DNA of 64,000 bases, taken from assembly GCA_016704345.1 (NCBI GenBank), contig JADJAH010000013.1, forward strand, positions 62,001 to 126,000, read 5' to 3'. The position numbers and the translations under genes are program-made. Shown here piece after piece: positions 7,839 to 18,672 of this stretch (positions are counted from its first letter, which is position 1; each line of letters starts with the position of its first letter). The notes under the pieces were generated by a model. That model did no database searches, had not been told where the DNA came from, and saw only the letters and a program-made list of their open reading frames with translations. The stretch is from Ignavibacteria bacterium. Lineage in GTDB: Bacteria > Bacteroidota > Ignavibacteria > Tepidaquicellales > Tepidaquicellaceae.

Positions 7839-10268
7839 TTACGGCGTTATAACAAATATGAACAACGTTGCATTGTTATCTGCAATTGAGAAGTCTGTCC
7901 CGTCAACAAAGTTGTCCCCGTTCAGATCAGTCCCAACATATCCAACAACAAAATTGCTTGCATCATTGTCGATCAGGCTGACATCAGATGCATCAATCGC
8001 CCCATCCTTCGTAACATCACCGCTGTAAATGCAATACTTGCCGGATTTGAGTTTCAAATTATTGCCATACGCTTTGGAGCTGGATGTTGTGAAATCATAA
8101 GTTGTAATTCCGCCAACAGTAAATGACGGCGGATTGGCACTCCATGTTTCCAAACCATTCCTGTGTTTTATGGCAATGTATTTTGATGATGTTCCAATAT
8201 TCAGAAATGACAACGACCCGCTGCCAGATGTGCTGAGAAAGATCCTTCCTGAATCGGAGATCGCATAAGGCGCTGTTGAATTTCGAAGATATACAACTAC
8301 TGAATCCTGTACATGTGCGACACCATCCCAGAAACCTTCAATTGCCATGGTGAGATCAAGAGTAGTTACGCTCGTTACGATGGAAGCATTATTGAATTGA
8401 ATGCCCCATCCGTAAAGTCTTCCCGTATCAGTAGTTGTTCCGTCGTCAGTGATCCGGAGCTTCCATGCGCCCTGGGTATTGTCACCAAGAAATACTGTCG
8501 AAAAATTCTTTTCCGGTCTTATCACAGGAGCAAATGAAACATGACTCAATGCAGTAACAGAGTAATCTGCCTGATCGTCAAAAATGGTCACTACATTATC
8601 GTTAGTTCCAACCATTGTATTATCAGTTGAGAAGTCTATAGATTCTCCGCTCGGTGAGATCAGGTACAAGTCCAGGTCTGCATCATTCTTATGATTCAAT
8701 GCAACGAACAGATTGATGTCGTAAATTGATGTATTAAACGGAATGTCCAACGTGTCATATATAGTACCGGATCCGCCTGAAGCAGGAATTCTTCTGTCAG
8801 TCTTCTTCATGGTGTATCCGGAAATAAATGAACGAAGGTCAGCTCTGTTCAAAGGGCTTATCGGTTGATTTTCCACTGAAGCCGGGTGACTGAATCGCGC
8901 TCCGTTCATGCACTCAAGCTTTGGACCACCGTCTCCGTTATCAAATGTAGTTCCGTCAAGATTATAGCTGACATTTGTCATTCCGGTGTTTGGTTGATTT
9001 GTGGAATCAATTGACCTGTAGAAGTAGCTGTTGATCTGTTCAATTGTCTTAGCATAGTTTGCTATTCTTACTTCATCAATGAAACCATTGAAGAAGTTTG
9101 CAGGAAATCCTCCGGATAAATCACAGCCAATTCTCAGCGAATCTGTGTTCGTGCCGATCGCTCCTGTTATACTAGTACTTGCAGTGTCGAGTTCGCCATT
9201 GATGTATATGTTAGTTGAAGTTCCGTTGTAAGCTGCTGCTACGTGCCACCAACGATTTGCAATCAGCGTCATCTTACTTGTAAGCAATGCAGATCCGCCC
9301 TTTGGGTAAAATTCAACTTTCCCCGCATTAAGGTTTAGCAAATATGCGGTAGCAGGATTCTTAGATACAATCACGCGCGATCCTGTAATTGATCTTGGAT
9401 AGATCCAGGCTTCAATAGTGATTGCGGATGATGGGCTTATCAGTGAATTACTATTTCCTTTCAGATAATCCGAAGTCCCGTTCAGTTCAATGCTTTCATT
9501 TGGGAAAGTTGTTGTTGATGGAATGTTGCTTTGGTCTGATGCAGCATTGCCGCGATTGATTCCGTTATTGCCGTTGCCAGACCAATCGTTGAGAGTGAAA
9601 ACCGTGCCTCCCGGATTTTGCTTTTGAAATGTTTGAGATAGCACCAGTCCGCTGTAAACTGCACCGGAAGTTGCAAGTGAAGTTCTGAAGTAGGTAGCAA
9701 CTTCAGTTGTTGTCAGAGCCTTATTCCAAATCCTTACATCATCCATCAATCCGGCAAATGATGCTGATGTGCCTGAAACTCCGATGAACAGCGAGTCTGT
9801 GTTTGAAGCCGGAGCGGCAGAAACAACCAATGCTCTGACATTCAATACACCGTTAATGTAAATTGCGAATGAGTCTGTTGCAGAGTTGTATGTCGCGCAA
9901 ACATGTCTCCAACTATTTGCCGCCACAGTTCCGGTGCTTGTGAGCCTGACGATACCGTTTGTTGAAACAGTAATTCTTCCACCGGGAATTATTCTCAAAG
10001 CGTACCTTAGCGAAGCACCAAGTGTAGAGCCTTTTGAGATTATTCCTTTATCGGTTGTTGATACGCTCGAAGGATTTACCCATGCTTCAAGTGTGAAGCT
10101 TCCTGTAAGATTCAGAGTGGATGAATTCGGAATTGCGATGTAACTGCTAGTAGTTCCTGCAAATTGTGCGGCCTGATTCCAATACAATTGTGCATTAGCT
10201 CCGGAAGTGCACAATATTAAGAAGATGCTCATGAATATTGAGTAGATCTTCAGTCTATTCTTTTTCAT
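7839..10268 (-). CDS. Secreted LamG/P-domain protein with C-terminal dockerin-like module
   Basis: The product has 809 residues, with a signal peptide ending near residue 27 (SGANA). Two LamG/concanavalin-like domains follow at about residues 30-205 and 250-410 (FTLEAWVNP.., ITIEAWIYPR.., each ending in a DDVRIWN or DEVRIAN strand). Residues about 470-630 resemble a proprotein-convertase P-domain (DLDLYLISPSGE, GAWKLRITDDG, GWGIQFNN). The last 175 residues are an Ig-like segment with HRNGLETWS and YDFTT, then two EF-hand/dockerin-like loops (SGDVTKDGAIDASD and TDLNGDNFVDGTD). There is no T9SS QNYPNPFNP tail. The same C-terminal module ends the products at 18673-20213 and 35720-49131. It is probably a large extracellular binding or adhesion protein. 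Confidence 0.85.
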   Translation of the reverse strand: MKKNRLKIYSIFMSIFLILCTSGANAQLYWNQAAQFAGTTSSYIAIPNSSTLNLTGSFTLEAWVNPSSVSTTDKGIISKGSTLGASLRYALRIIPGGRITVSTNGIVRLTSTGTVAANSWRHVCATYNSATDSFAIYINGVLNVRALVVSAAPASNTDSLFIGVSGTSASFAGLMDDVRIWNKALTTTEVATYFRTSLATSGAVYSGLVLSQTFQKQNPGGTVFTLNDWSGNGNNGINRGNAASDQSNIPSTTTFPNESIELNGTSDYLKGNSNSLISPSSAITIEAWIYPRSITGSRVIVSKNPATAYLLNLNAGKVEFYPKGGSALLTSKMTLIANRWWHVAAAYNGTSTNIYINGELDTASTSITGAIGTNTDSLRIGCDLSGGFPANFFNGFIDEVRIANYAKTIEQINSYFYRSIDSTNQPNTGMTNVSYNLDGTTFDNGDGGPKLECMNGARFSHPASVENQPISPLNRADLRSFISGYTMKKTDRRIPASGGSGTIYDTLDIPFNTSIYDINLFVALNHKNDADLDLYLISPSGESIDFSTDNTMVGTNDNVVTIFDDQADYSVTALSHVSFAPVIRPEKNFSTVFLGDNTQGAWKLRITDDGTTTDTGRLYGWGIQFNNASIVTSVTTLDLTMAIEGFWDGVAHVQDSVVVYLRNSTAPYAISDSGRIFLSTSGSGSLSFLNIGTSSKYIAIKHRNGLETWSANPPSFTVGGITTYDFTTSSSKAYGNNLKLKSGKYCIYSGDVTKDGAIDASDVSLIDNDASNFVVGYVGTDLNGDNFVDGTDFSIADNNATLFIFVITP

Positions 10269-10593
10269 AGTATCAAAGATTTGAGTTTCGAAAAAGTGAC
10301 CTACAGATCCGTTCGAGATTGATACTGTAGATCTTTATTCCTTAAATTTAAAGCTGAACAAAAGTGAAAGTTTCATAGGCTTTAGGAAATTTGAATTAGA
10401 AATGCTTTAGAAAACTTAGCAGGGACGGATGGAGTTGTTTCAATAACTTCGGAGACAGTTAAAAGTATTGCTCTGAAATTCTTAGATGAATTAGCAGGAA
10501 TGAAAACCTGATACCTGATCAGATCGTCTTGCTACTGCGGGAAATTAAATGACGTGATGTTCATTTGTGTGTGATTTCGCTTTATAAGAATGA
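10269..10593. other. Intergenic region
   Basis: These 325 bases hold the upstream region of the LamG gene and the end of the dehydrogenase gene, both leftward. No terminator, repeat or small gene was evident. Confidence 0.4.
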
Positions 10594-11610
10594 TCAGATT
10601 TTCAGCACGATCTTTCCAAACTGTTCCATATTCTGCATCCTTTGAAATGCTGTTACAATATATTCAAGATCATATGCAGAATCAATTACAGGCGTGATAC
10701 ATCTTTCTCCGACAAATCTCAGCATGTCAGAAAAGTCATCGCTTGAGCCCATTGTTGTTCCAAGCAAGCTGATCTGCTTCCAGTAAACTTTGTAAAGATT
10801 AACATTCTCCGCTCGTCCCAGGGTTGCGCCATACAAGACGATGCGACCTCCGTACGAAACTGCTTCAAGCAATGCTGACATAGTATTTCCGCCGGTACCG
10901 TCAATAATGACATCAATGTTTTTCTCACTTTGAGAAAGAATCTGCTTCCACCATTCGGGATCTGTATATAGCGCGCCCGCCTTTGCCCCAAGATCAATTG
11001 CTTTGCTGATCTTCTTTTCACTGCCGGAAGTAACGAACACATTTGCCCCTGCGGCAATTGCAAGCTGCATTGCTATTGTTGCTACACCGCCTCCAATGCC
11101 CGTTATCAGCACATTCTCACCGGACATGACATTTGCCTTCCTGAACAGGGCTCTGTATGCTGTAAGTCCTGCCAGAGGCAATGCCGAAGCTTCGGCAAAA
11201 CTGAGGTGTGAAGGCATTCTGTAAACGAGTGAACTCTTCACTTTGACAAAGTCAGCAAATGTACCATTGTCAGGCATGCCGAGTATTGAGTAATCATTTG
11301 ATTGGTGGAGTTCATTATTGCCCCAGTTCAAAGAGGGATTTATAACAACCGAATCCAGTTCATCTATTCCTCCGGTATTCTTGCCTCGTGCATAAATGAT
11401 TCCGGCGCAATCAGAACCCAATATAACGGGAAGTTGTATCTTCGCATACTGTCCGAGTGAAATCCAAAGATCCCTGTGGTTCAGTGAAGCATATCTGACT
11501 TTCACAATTACTTCATCATCTCCTGCAACCGGTTTTGGAACTTCTTCAACTCTTAGATTTTCCGTTAAGGTATCAATGCTTCCTGTACTGTGCAACACTG
11601 CAGCTTTCAT
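10594..11610 (-). CDS. MDR-family (zinc-type alcohol dehydrogenase-like) NAD(P)H oxidoreductase
   Basis: The 338-residue product is a medium-chain dehydrogenase/reductase. The GroES-like N-terminal domain contains SLNHRDLWI and GSDCAGII (residues about 40-75). The Rossmann domain contains LITGIGGGVATIAMQLA (about 165-185). The loop that normally carries four structural-zinc cysteines reads NPSLNWGNNELHQ and has no Cys, so structural zinc is probably absent. The overall pattern fits the quinone-oxidoreductase-like branch that reduces enones or quinones with NAD(P)H. The substrate is unknown. Its start codon overlaps the stop of the exonuclease III gene by one base (TGATG), so the pair is translationally coupled. 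Confidence 0.8.
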   Translation of the reverse strand: MKAAVLHSTGSIDTLTENLRVEEVPKPVAGDDEVIVKVRYASLNHRDLWISLGQYAKIQLPVILGSDCAGIIYARGKNTGGIDELDSVVINPSLNWGNNELHQSNDYSILGMPDNGTFADFVKVKSSLVYRMPSHLSFAEASALPLAGLTAYRALFRKANVMSGENVLITGIGGGVATIAMQLAIAAGANVFVTSGSEKKISKAIDLGAKAGALYTDPEWWKQILSQSEKNIDVIIDGTGGNTMSALLEAVSYGGRIVLYGATLGRAENVNLYKVYWKQISLLGTTMGSSDDFSDMLRFVGERCITPVIDSAYDLEYIVTAFQRMQNMEQFGKIVLKI

Positions 11611-12407
11611 CAGATTTTCACGTCAATTGATACTGGGCAATGATCACTGCCCGTAACATCCATGTATACTTCAGAAGAAATTATATTGTCTGCAAAATCT
11701 TCTGAAACCATGAAATAGTCTATTCTCCAGCCAAGGTTGCTTTCGCGCTTACGAGTGACCTGATCCCAAAATGTATATAACCCTTCTTCCTTATGAAACT
11801 TTCTGAAAACATCTACATATCCAAGCCGTATCAGCTTATCAATCCATTCCCGTTCTTCAGGAAGGAATCCGGAATTCTTTCTGTTCTTGTCGGGTTCAGC
11901 AAGATCAATTTCTTTGTGAGCTGTATTGAAATCACCCGTAACGATTATTCCCTTTCTTCCCAGATAATTCTTATCCAGTTGGAAGAAAAGTTCGTTATAA
12001 AAATCCAGTTTGTATCTGACTCTTTCCGGACCTCTTCCGCCGTTTGGGAAGTAAACATTTGCAAGAACAAACTTTTCATATTCGGCAAATATCACTCTGC
12101 CTTCCGAATCAAAATACTCATTGCCAAGACCTAGCTTGACACGTTCCGGTTTTGGCTTCGAATAAATGCACACACCGGAGTAGCCTTTCTTTTGAGCAGA
12201 GAACCAGTGGGATTCGTAACCGGGAATATTCTTGACAGAATCATCAAGCTGTTCTGGTTGTGCCTTCGTTTCCTGCAGGCAAACAATATCTGCGTTTGTT
12301 CTCTTGAACCAGTCCATGAAGCCCTTGTTCTGCGCAGCTCTTATACCGTTGACATTCCAAGTGAAGATTGAAATTGCCTCTGAATTGTTTTTCTTTTTAA
12401 CAGGCAT
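11610..12407 (-). CDS. xthA: Exodeoxyribonuclease III (AP endonuclease)
   Basis: The 265-residue product contains every hallmark of the exonuclease III / ExoA family. These are the N-terminal FTWNVNGIRAA, the metal-binding Glu in CLQETKAQ, the catalytic pair in VTGDFNTAH, GWRIDYFMVS, and the C-terminal GSDHCPVSIDV with the catalytic Asp-His. It cleaves DNA 5' to abasic sites and has 3'-5' exonuclease activity in base-excision repair. Length is normal for the family. It is the first gene of a coupled pair with the downstream dehydrogenase, and it is divergent from addB across a 96-base promoter region, which places three repair genes side by side. Confidence 0.93.
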   Translation of the reverse strand: MPVKKKNNSEAISIFTWNVNGIRAAQNKGFMDWFKRTNADIVCLQETKAQPEQLDDSVKNIPGYESHWFSAQKKGYSGVCIYSKPKPERVKLGLGNEYFDSEGRVIFAEYEKFVLANVYFPNGGRGPERVRYKLDFYNELFFQLDKNYLGRKGIIVTGDFNTAHKEIDLAEPDKNRKNSGFLPEEREWIDKLIRLGYVDVFRKFHKEEGLYTFWDQVTRKRESNLGWRIDYFMVSEDFADNIISSEVYMDVTGSDHCPVSIDVKI

Positions 12408-12503
12408 GACGAAATGCTTTGAGAATTATATTAGAATGGAAGCAAAGAATTTAATTTGCAAAGTTAATTAACTATTTTCTTTTAAGATAGACTAAGATAA
12501 GAT

Positions 12504-15203
12504 ATGTTTAGAAGATCAAAATCAATTAGAGAACTTTACGACGAAGCCAAAGGCTTCGACCTTGTAATAACCAGCGATCCTGCATTAGCCACGGGACTAA
12601 ATCATATGATTGATCATCCCCGCATTGGCGCATTTGCACTTACTCCAAGGCATCTTGCTGCTCGATATGGCTCACTGAAGTATGGAGAACTTTTCAGTAT
12701 TCCAAGAATTATTGCAGGGATTTCCGCGAGTGAGAACCAGCCGGTAAGGATCATTCATCCATTAATTGAGAAAATTTTTGGAATATGGAGGAACACCGGC
12801 TTGCTTGAGAATTGCGAACATTTCTTGAACAGATATGAATTTGAAATTTCACGAAAAATAAGAAACTATCCCACAATAGAACTCTGCATGGAAGAGTTTG
12901 ACGAGAACTTTATCCAAACAAATAATATATCTGTAGCAGGTGCAAGTTTGTTCAACCTGCTTGATCAACAAGTACTTCCAAAGAAGAAGCCATATTCAAA
13001 TATTGATTTGTTCAAAAATGAAGATCATTTTCCGGTAGACAAAACCTATTTGTTTATGTCAAGCAATGATATGGTGAATGCGATCATTGATAATATCGGA
13101 GAAGACAATGCCAATTCAACAGCGATAGTGATTAACTTCGATTCGCCCAATCTTACTTCACTCAAAACGCGGCTTCACAACAAAGGAATAAGCATAATTG
13201 ATAAGAAATTTCTGAGCAGTGAAAGTACTACGCAGGATTTGCTCAAAATTCTGGACATGTCATTCAGAGCTGATGATCTTACTGTTAACGAAATCAGACA
13301 ACTCAGCGACAATTGTAATCTGACAATATCCCGTAAATATGACGAATGGATGCTGTCAACATATGTGTCCGTAAAAAAGGACGAGAAAGCATTTAAAGCT
13401 ATGAAGCTTCTGAAAAAGATCAATGATATGAAGCTGGGAAAAGCAATAGTTGAGATTGAAACTCAATTGGGTATGAAATTCGACAAGAACCTGAATGATG
13501 CCGTTGCCCTGTTGAACTTGTCAGATCGGAAATCCGATGAATCAACTTACAACGAGTTAAGTTACTTCATTAAAAACATTGATGTAGAAACCGAACGGAC
13601 TAAATCAGGAGTGTTGATAGCCAATTCGCAAAATTCAGCATTCGTAAATCGCGAGATTGTTTATTATGTGGGTATGGATTCCACGTGGACAAAACTTGTA
13701 GGTGATGTTGAATACATTGATAAGGCCGAAGAGGAAATCAAAAACATTGAGAAGTTTCAGATATTGCTGGCACAGGGTGAGCAGAGGTATTATCTGGCAA
13801 CTGCCGTAACCGGTGGTGAAGCTACGATTCCGTGTCATTATTTTAATATACTGCTTAAAAAAGAGTTGAAGGATTTTGACGATAAGCTGTTCCAATCAGT
13901 TATTGCGTCTTCAATTGAACAACCTATCCGAAGACCTCCGGAAGAAAAAGACTTGCCGGCCATTGTTTACAACACAGTGCTATTAAGCCAGTCAAAGCTA
14001 AAAGCTTTTTATCAATGTCCAAAGAAGTATGCATATTCATTTGTTATACCTTCCGTAGAATATTCTTATCTCACAAAGGGCACACTCATTCACAACTTTG
14101 CCGAATTTTGTTTCGACTATCCTGAATTCTGCAGAAAATTCTTTGACAAAATCCTTGACAGGATAGTAAAAGAATTTTCTCTTAATTCCGGAGGCGCTCA
14201 GGAAGATATTGAAAGAAGCCAGTTTAGGATTGCAATGGAGCAGGTTCTCAAGTTTGTGGAATTACTATCAATTGAAAAAACTCCCTTAAAAGAAAGTACA
14301 AAGCTCAACTTCCTTTATATAGAATTCAAAAAGGATAAGAAGTATTCCAACAGCGAATTTGATTTCGAAAAAATTCCGCCGGGTATCAGAGGCAAAATTG
14401 ACATTCTGAGCGATGACAAAATTTATGATTTCAAATCGTCATACAGCGCCGTATCAGTCTTGAAGCACATAAGTCAATCGAACATACGAATACTCAATGC
14501 AAAGAAATCTCCGGAGGCTGATTTTCAGTTGCCCATGTATTTGCTTTATCTAACAATGCAGCGCGATGCCGATTCAGAAGCCGGATTTAATTTTGTTTAC
14601 CCGCTTGCTGAATCACTCAAGTTCATAACCCGCCAAAAGAGTGATGTCATAATTAAATCTTTGAGATACATTCCTGAAAAATATTTTGACTATTTGTGCA
14701 GCCTTGATTTTTATGGATCTATGAGGGATAAATTCAGAACTGTAAAAAAATTCAGTCATGAAAGATGGGTAGAGCTTATGATGACATTCAGGGATAAAAT
14801 TGAATCCGGTGAGGACATTTCAAATTCATTCACGGATGAGTTCCGCAGAATATTGTGTGTTGAAATGAATTTGAGTTGTTCTGATTTCAACAGAAAAGAA
14901 GAGCATAGATTTGAAGAACTCGACATCAAGCCGGTTGGTAAGCATGTACAGAAAGGCAGGATTGACGAAGAAAAGCGCGGACTCATTTTTGAGGATGACA
15001 TTAAGAACTTTGAAGACTATCTGGGAAGAGTATTAAAGGAAGTCAATGAATTCGAATCTACCGACTTTCCTTACCGGCCCGCTTTTGAAAAGAGAAAGGT
15101 TTGCTATCAGTGTGAATATCTTTCTATTTGCACCGGTAACAAGCTATGGGAAGGAAGTGGCGACTCTTCTGCTGATTCTGAAATTGAGGAAACGGAAGAA
15201 TGA
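12504..15203 (+). CDS. addB: AddB-like PD-(D/E)XK nuclease subunit with Fe-S cysteines
   Basis: The product has 899 residues. The N-terminal half has no intact Walker A and resembles the degenerate helicase-like part of AddB/RecB-family exonucleases. The C-terminal third is a RecB-type nuclease: Cys505 in YQCPKKYAYS, GTLIHNF near 526, GKIDIL near 630, YDFKS near 640 and FQLPMYLLYL near 674. Three more cysteines (867, 870, 876 in CYQCEYLSIC) complete the four-Cys set that binds a 4Fe-4S cluster in AddB. It works with AddA to resect double-strand breaks for RecA loading. Its stop overlaps the addA start by four bases (ATGA), so they form an operon. The gene is divergent from xthA. Confidence 0.82.
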   Translation: MFRRSKSIRELYDEAKGFDLVITSDPALATGLNHMIDHPRIGAFALTPRHLAARYGSLKYGELFSIPRIIAGISASENQPVRIIHPLIEKIFGIWRNTGLLENCEHFLNRYEFEISRKIRNYPTIELCMEEFDENFIQTNNISVAGASLFNLLDQQVLPKKKPYSNIDLFKNEDHFPVDKTYLFMSSNDMVNAIIDNIGEDNANSTAIVINFDSPNLTSLKTRLHNKGISIIDKKFLSSESTTQDLLKILDMSFRADDLTVNEIRQLSDNCNLTISRKYDEWMLSTYVSVKKDEKAFKAMKLLKKINDMKLGKAIVEIETQLGMKFDKNLNDAVALLNLSDRKSDESTYNELSYFIKNIDVETERTKSGVLIANSQNSAFVNREIVYYVGMDSTWTKLVGDVEYIDKAEEEIKNIEKFQILLAQGEQRYYLATAVTGGEATIPCHYFNILLKKELKDFDDKLFQSVIASSIEQPIRRPPEEKDLPAIVYNTVLLSQSKLKAFYQCPKKYAYSFVIPSVEYSYLTKGTLIHNFAEFCFDYPEFCRKFFDKILDRIVKEFSLNSGGAQEDIERSQFRIAMEQVLKFVELLSIEKTPLKESTKLNFLYIEFKKDKKYSNSEFDFEKIPPGIRGKIDILSDDKIYDFKSSYSAVSVLKHISQSNIRILNAKKSPEADFQLPMYLLYLTMQRDADSEAGFNFVYPLAESLKFITRQKSDVIIKSLRYIPEKYFDYLCSLDFYGSMRDKFRTVKKFSHERWVELMMTFRDKIESGEDISNSFTDEFRRILCVEMNLSCSDFNRKEEHRFEELDIKPVGKHVQKGRIDEEKRGLIFEDDIKNFEDYLGRVLKEVNEFESTDFPYRPAFEKRKVCYQCEYLSICTGNKLWEGSGDSSADSEIEETEE

Positions 15204-15856
15204 AAAAACTACAATCAGTAAAATTGAAGCAGGCATCAGTCAATGATAAATCGGTAAATCCTCAGGACTTACTTGTAGATTCTTTGGAAGGCATTCATCT
15301 CGTAGATGCCGGAGCCGGTACCGGAAAGACTCATACGATCATCCGCAGGTATAACAAACTCATTGATAATGGAGTGAAGCCTGAAGAAATTCTTCTTATA
15401 ACATTCACCGATGTAGCGGCAACTCAGATGAAAGAAGAAGTTATTTCAAAAGTGACTTCAGATGATGTGACAATAACACAGCTTCTTGAGGCTCCCGTTA
15501 TGACTTTTCACGCACTTTGTACAAGATTGCTGAAAAAAGCCGGAGGTGATGCTCCGGGATACATGGGAGTAAGAGATTCACTTTCTACTAACTTCAGCGT
15601 TTTGGACGGAGGAGTGTTTGAACGCGAACTCTTCAGAAATTTCTTTTCTATATTCACTGCAAAGAATTCATCAAGGCATGATGGAATTTTGAAATCTATT
15701 AACGGAGATGCAGACTCGCTTTTGAAGATCATCAAGCGCTTATGCAATGTAGGGATATTTCCATCAGAGAGTGGATGGCTTGAAGACGGCCTTGAGAGAC
15801 TTAAGGGGGATTTTCAAGAATTTGTAATTCTGACGGAGGCTGAGAATATTCAATAG
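15200..15856 (+). pseudogene. addA: AddA-like UvrD/RecB helicase, N-terminal part before an amber stop
   Basis: This is the first part of a 975-codon reading frame that runs to 18127. It carries helicase motif I (DAGAGTGKTHTI, residues about 35-46) and motif Ia (LLITFTDVAATQM). It ends at a TAG at 15854-15856. Translation beyond the TAG stays open in the same frame (DNKQTKALYSFKK and onward) and joins directly to the rest of the helicase, with no indel. CAG to TAG is the simplest origin. TAG is an ordinary stop for other genes here (50967, 54052, 63683), so general amber recoding is unlikely. As written the helicase would be cut into two products, one without motifs II-VI and the nuclease. 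Confidence 0.8.
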
Positions 15857-15964
15857 GATAACAAGCAGACTAAGGCACTTTACTCATTTAAGAAATGCAA
15901 GAATGATCTGCCTGCTGACATTAGTGTAGAGGACTTTGCCGACGGAAAAAAGCTTAATACGGAA

Positions 15965-18127
15965 ATGCTCCCGGAAATATTTAATGATGACTCGCAGGCG
16001 GAGACGACAGAATTTGTAAGAGATGTTTACATTGAGTATGTGAAATTTCTTGTTAGAAGAAACCAGATCAATTTTGAATTCCTTGTAATGCTTGCTTATC
16101 TGAAGCTTGTTAATGATGACGGATTCAGGGAGAAAGTGCAGTTCGGTCATGTGATGGTTGATGAGTTTCAGGATACAGATAAAATACAATTCAAACTTCT
16201 TCTGCTTCTTTGCAAAAAAGTTAATGACCAGGCAAACCTGACTGTAGTGGGCGATTGGCGGCAGGGGATATACGGATTCAGGAATACAACTATCGAAAAC
16301 ATAACTGAATTTCACAATTACATCAAAGTTTATTCACAGCAGTTAAACAGCAAATCACAAAAGCTTGGTTTCGATTATGATGAGAGTTCAATAAAGCAGA
16401 TTATATTTGAATACAATTACAGAAGTTCGCAGAGGATACTAGATTTCAGCCGCAATGCATTATTTGTAAATGCTACAAAGACTGAAAACTCCGGCTTCGA
16501 ATATGAGAACAAAAATTTTCCCTTCCCGCTGAAAGCCAAAAGAAAAATCGGAGAGCTTACTGATATAGGTTTCTTGCAAACTGCAGTTAAGGAAGAGGAT
16601 GATGAAATTCGGATGATCATCGACAAGATTACTGAAATTGTTAGTGAGGAAAAATATCAGACCGTTGAGTTTGAAAGTGATGGCAAAGTCAAAACAAGAA
16701 GAAGGGTTAGATACTCAGATATTGCAGTGCTTTCACGTACAAGAGACTTTTGCATCAAGTTGCAGAAGGATGCGGCAAAGCGCGGAGTGCCAATTACTTA
16801 TGATGGGGGCTTTGAAATATTCGCATCGAAGCAGGGAATACTTGCGCTTGCCTGGTTGAAGCTAATGCTCAATCCGCATGACAAGTCTGCGGCTGTTACC
16901 ATTCTCGAGAATGAAGGTTACAATTACGCGCAGTTACGGACAATAATTCCACGGCGAGATGACGATCTTTTGACCATACCCGTTGTAATCAGTGAATTCC
17001 TGTCAGAACTTCTCCAAGAGAAGGACAATCTTCTTTATGCTCTGGAGAAGATAAACGGTAAATACGGATTCAGAGACGAATTCAGTAAAGCTATAATGGA
17101 AGCTGTTTCAGGATGGATGGATGCAGGAATAATTTCTTTGGGTGAAACCGTTCGGCTCATTGAGGCATCGATAAAGGATTACTTTGATATTGAGTTAAGC
17201 AAGTCTACTGATTCAGTAACATGCCGCACAATTCACAGTGCAAAGGGTTTGGAATATCCTGTTGTTATTCTCGGAAATCTGAACAGAAGTAATTTCCCCT
17301 CGAGCAGGGGAGATCCCAATGTCATCACGTTCAATGATGTAGCAGGTTTGAGAATGAAGAAACAATTTGCTGAGGTCAACGGATACAGCGGACTGTTTGA
17401 AAACTGGAGGACAAAGTTTGTTAATGCAATGTCGAAGGAAGAATCATATAGCGAAAGCAGAAGACTTCTATATGTTGCTCTTACCAGGGCAAAGCAATAT
17501 CTATATTTGACTTCATACAATCCTTCGCCATTTTTTACTGAGCTTGCAGACAAGACAAGCTCGAAGATCACGATTGACTATAGATACAAATCTAACTCTG
17601 AATACAAAACCGTATCTTCTATAAAGTCTGTAAAAATCAAAGCGCCAACTCCTGTTAGTGTTACTTCCGAATCTGTTTCTGTAAAGAGTTATGTGAAGAG
17701 ATATCTTGAACCGGACGAGTCAACAAACTCTCTTGGTAATTCTTTGTATGGAATGGAATATGGAACTGACATCCATCTTGCAGCATACAGGCATGCAATG
17801 GGAATAGCATTCAAGAGCAAATCAAAGGGTGAAGAGAAAGTTAAGATGTTCATTGACGGATTGAAAGCAGAGAAGCTAGAAGCTGAAGTTGACTTTTCAC
17901 TTCCGAAAGATGGCAAATTGCTTAGAGGTGCTATTGATCTTCTTGCTCATTACAAAGACAGGATCCTTGTTGTAGATTACAAGACAGACAAGGATAAAAC
18001 ACGTCATGAATCTTATGTAGAACAAGTGAGTATCTACATAGATGCAGTAAGAAATTTATATAGTGACAAGCAAGTAAGCGGTGTGATATATTATGTTGGA
18101 CTGGACGAACAAATATATTTGGGATGA
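15965..18127 (+). pseudogene. addA: AddA-like UvrD/RecB helicase-nuclease, C-terminal part after the amber stop
   Basis: The frame is open from 15857; 15965 is the first ATG. Counting from 15200 in the uninterrupted frame, it contains motif II (VMVDEFQDTD, about 320), III (VVGDWRQGIYGFR, about 348), IV (YNYRSSQRIL, about 404), V (TIHSAKGLEYPVVIL, about 676) and VI (RRLLYVALTRAKQ, about 753). A C-terminal PD-(D/E)XK nuclease follows (GTDIHLAA about 854, GAIDLL about 910, VVDYKTDK about 924, then YVEQVSIY). Motif order and the second nuclease domain match AddA. With AddB it would form the helicase-nuclease for double-strand break repair. Alone, this part lacks the Walker A lysine and could not hydrolyse ATP. 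Confidence 0.8.
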
Positions 18128-18672
18128 AAGCCTGCAAGTACAAATTTATTGAGAGCTTTACTTTTACTTTTTTAGTGAAACCATCCCATCCTGTCATTCC
18201 TGCCTGCCTGCCGTCAGGCCATCAAGATTCATATTGCATTCTGGCAGGCAGGCGTGTTTCTGGCAGGAATCCACACAAAAAATTGACATTTTGGAATGGG
18301 TCCCCGACAGAAACACTCCTGCCCGCAGTCAGCAATTTAAGTACACTCTCTTCAGGCCTGCCTGCCCACTTGCCATTGAAGTGTGGAATGCATTCCCGGC
18401 AGGCAGGCGGGCGGGGACGACAGGTTTTGAGACAACCTCATACGCATGGATGACACATCAGGAGAGACAATTGTAAGAACAAGAGAATCTTAGAAAGGGG
18501 CAAGTAATCTTAGTTAACCCCCATTTTAGTGAAATCGCTAACAAGTGAACACTGAATTTCAGCAATTCTATCAAATTTGTATACAATTTTTTAATTAAAT
18601 TATCTTCTCCATTTCTTTTTACTTTTTAATTGCTATGTTGCAGCATCCATTAATTAACGCCGGAGCCGCAAA
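18128..18672. repeat. Repeat-rich spacer, hairpin-repeat cluster A
   Basis: The spacer is much richer in GC than its neighbours between about 18200 and 18430. It contains several copies of CCTGCCTGCC and its complement GGCAGGCAGG that can form long stems. A segment at 18327-18352 (AGTCAGCAATTTAAGTACAC and then TCTCTT) recurs at 59526-59550 and 62792-62816. The segment 18320-18415 aligns base by base with 59518-59610. GTCATTCC and GGAATCC elements flank it. No gene is supported; the short open frames here are by-products of the repeat. Confidence 0.7.

Noticed and set aside
10594..11610. Zinc-dependent alcohol dehydrogenase call
   Set aside because: The structural-zinc cysteines are absent, so only the broader MDR/quinone oxidoreductase-like call is made.
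15854..15856. Amber codon reassigned or read through as a rule
   Set aside because: TAG ends several intact genes in the window (RND adaptor, RND pump, barrel at 63683), so general reassignment does not fit. Local readthrough cannot be excluded.
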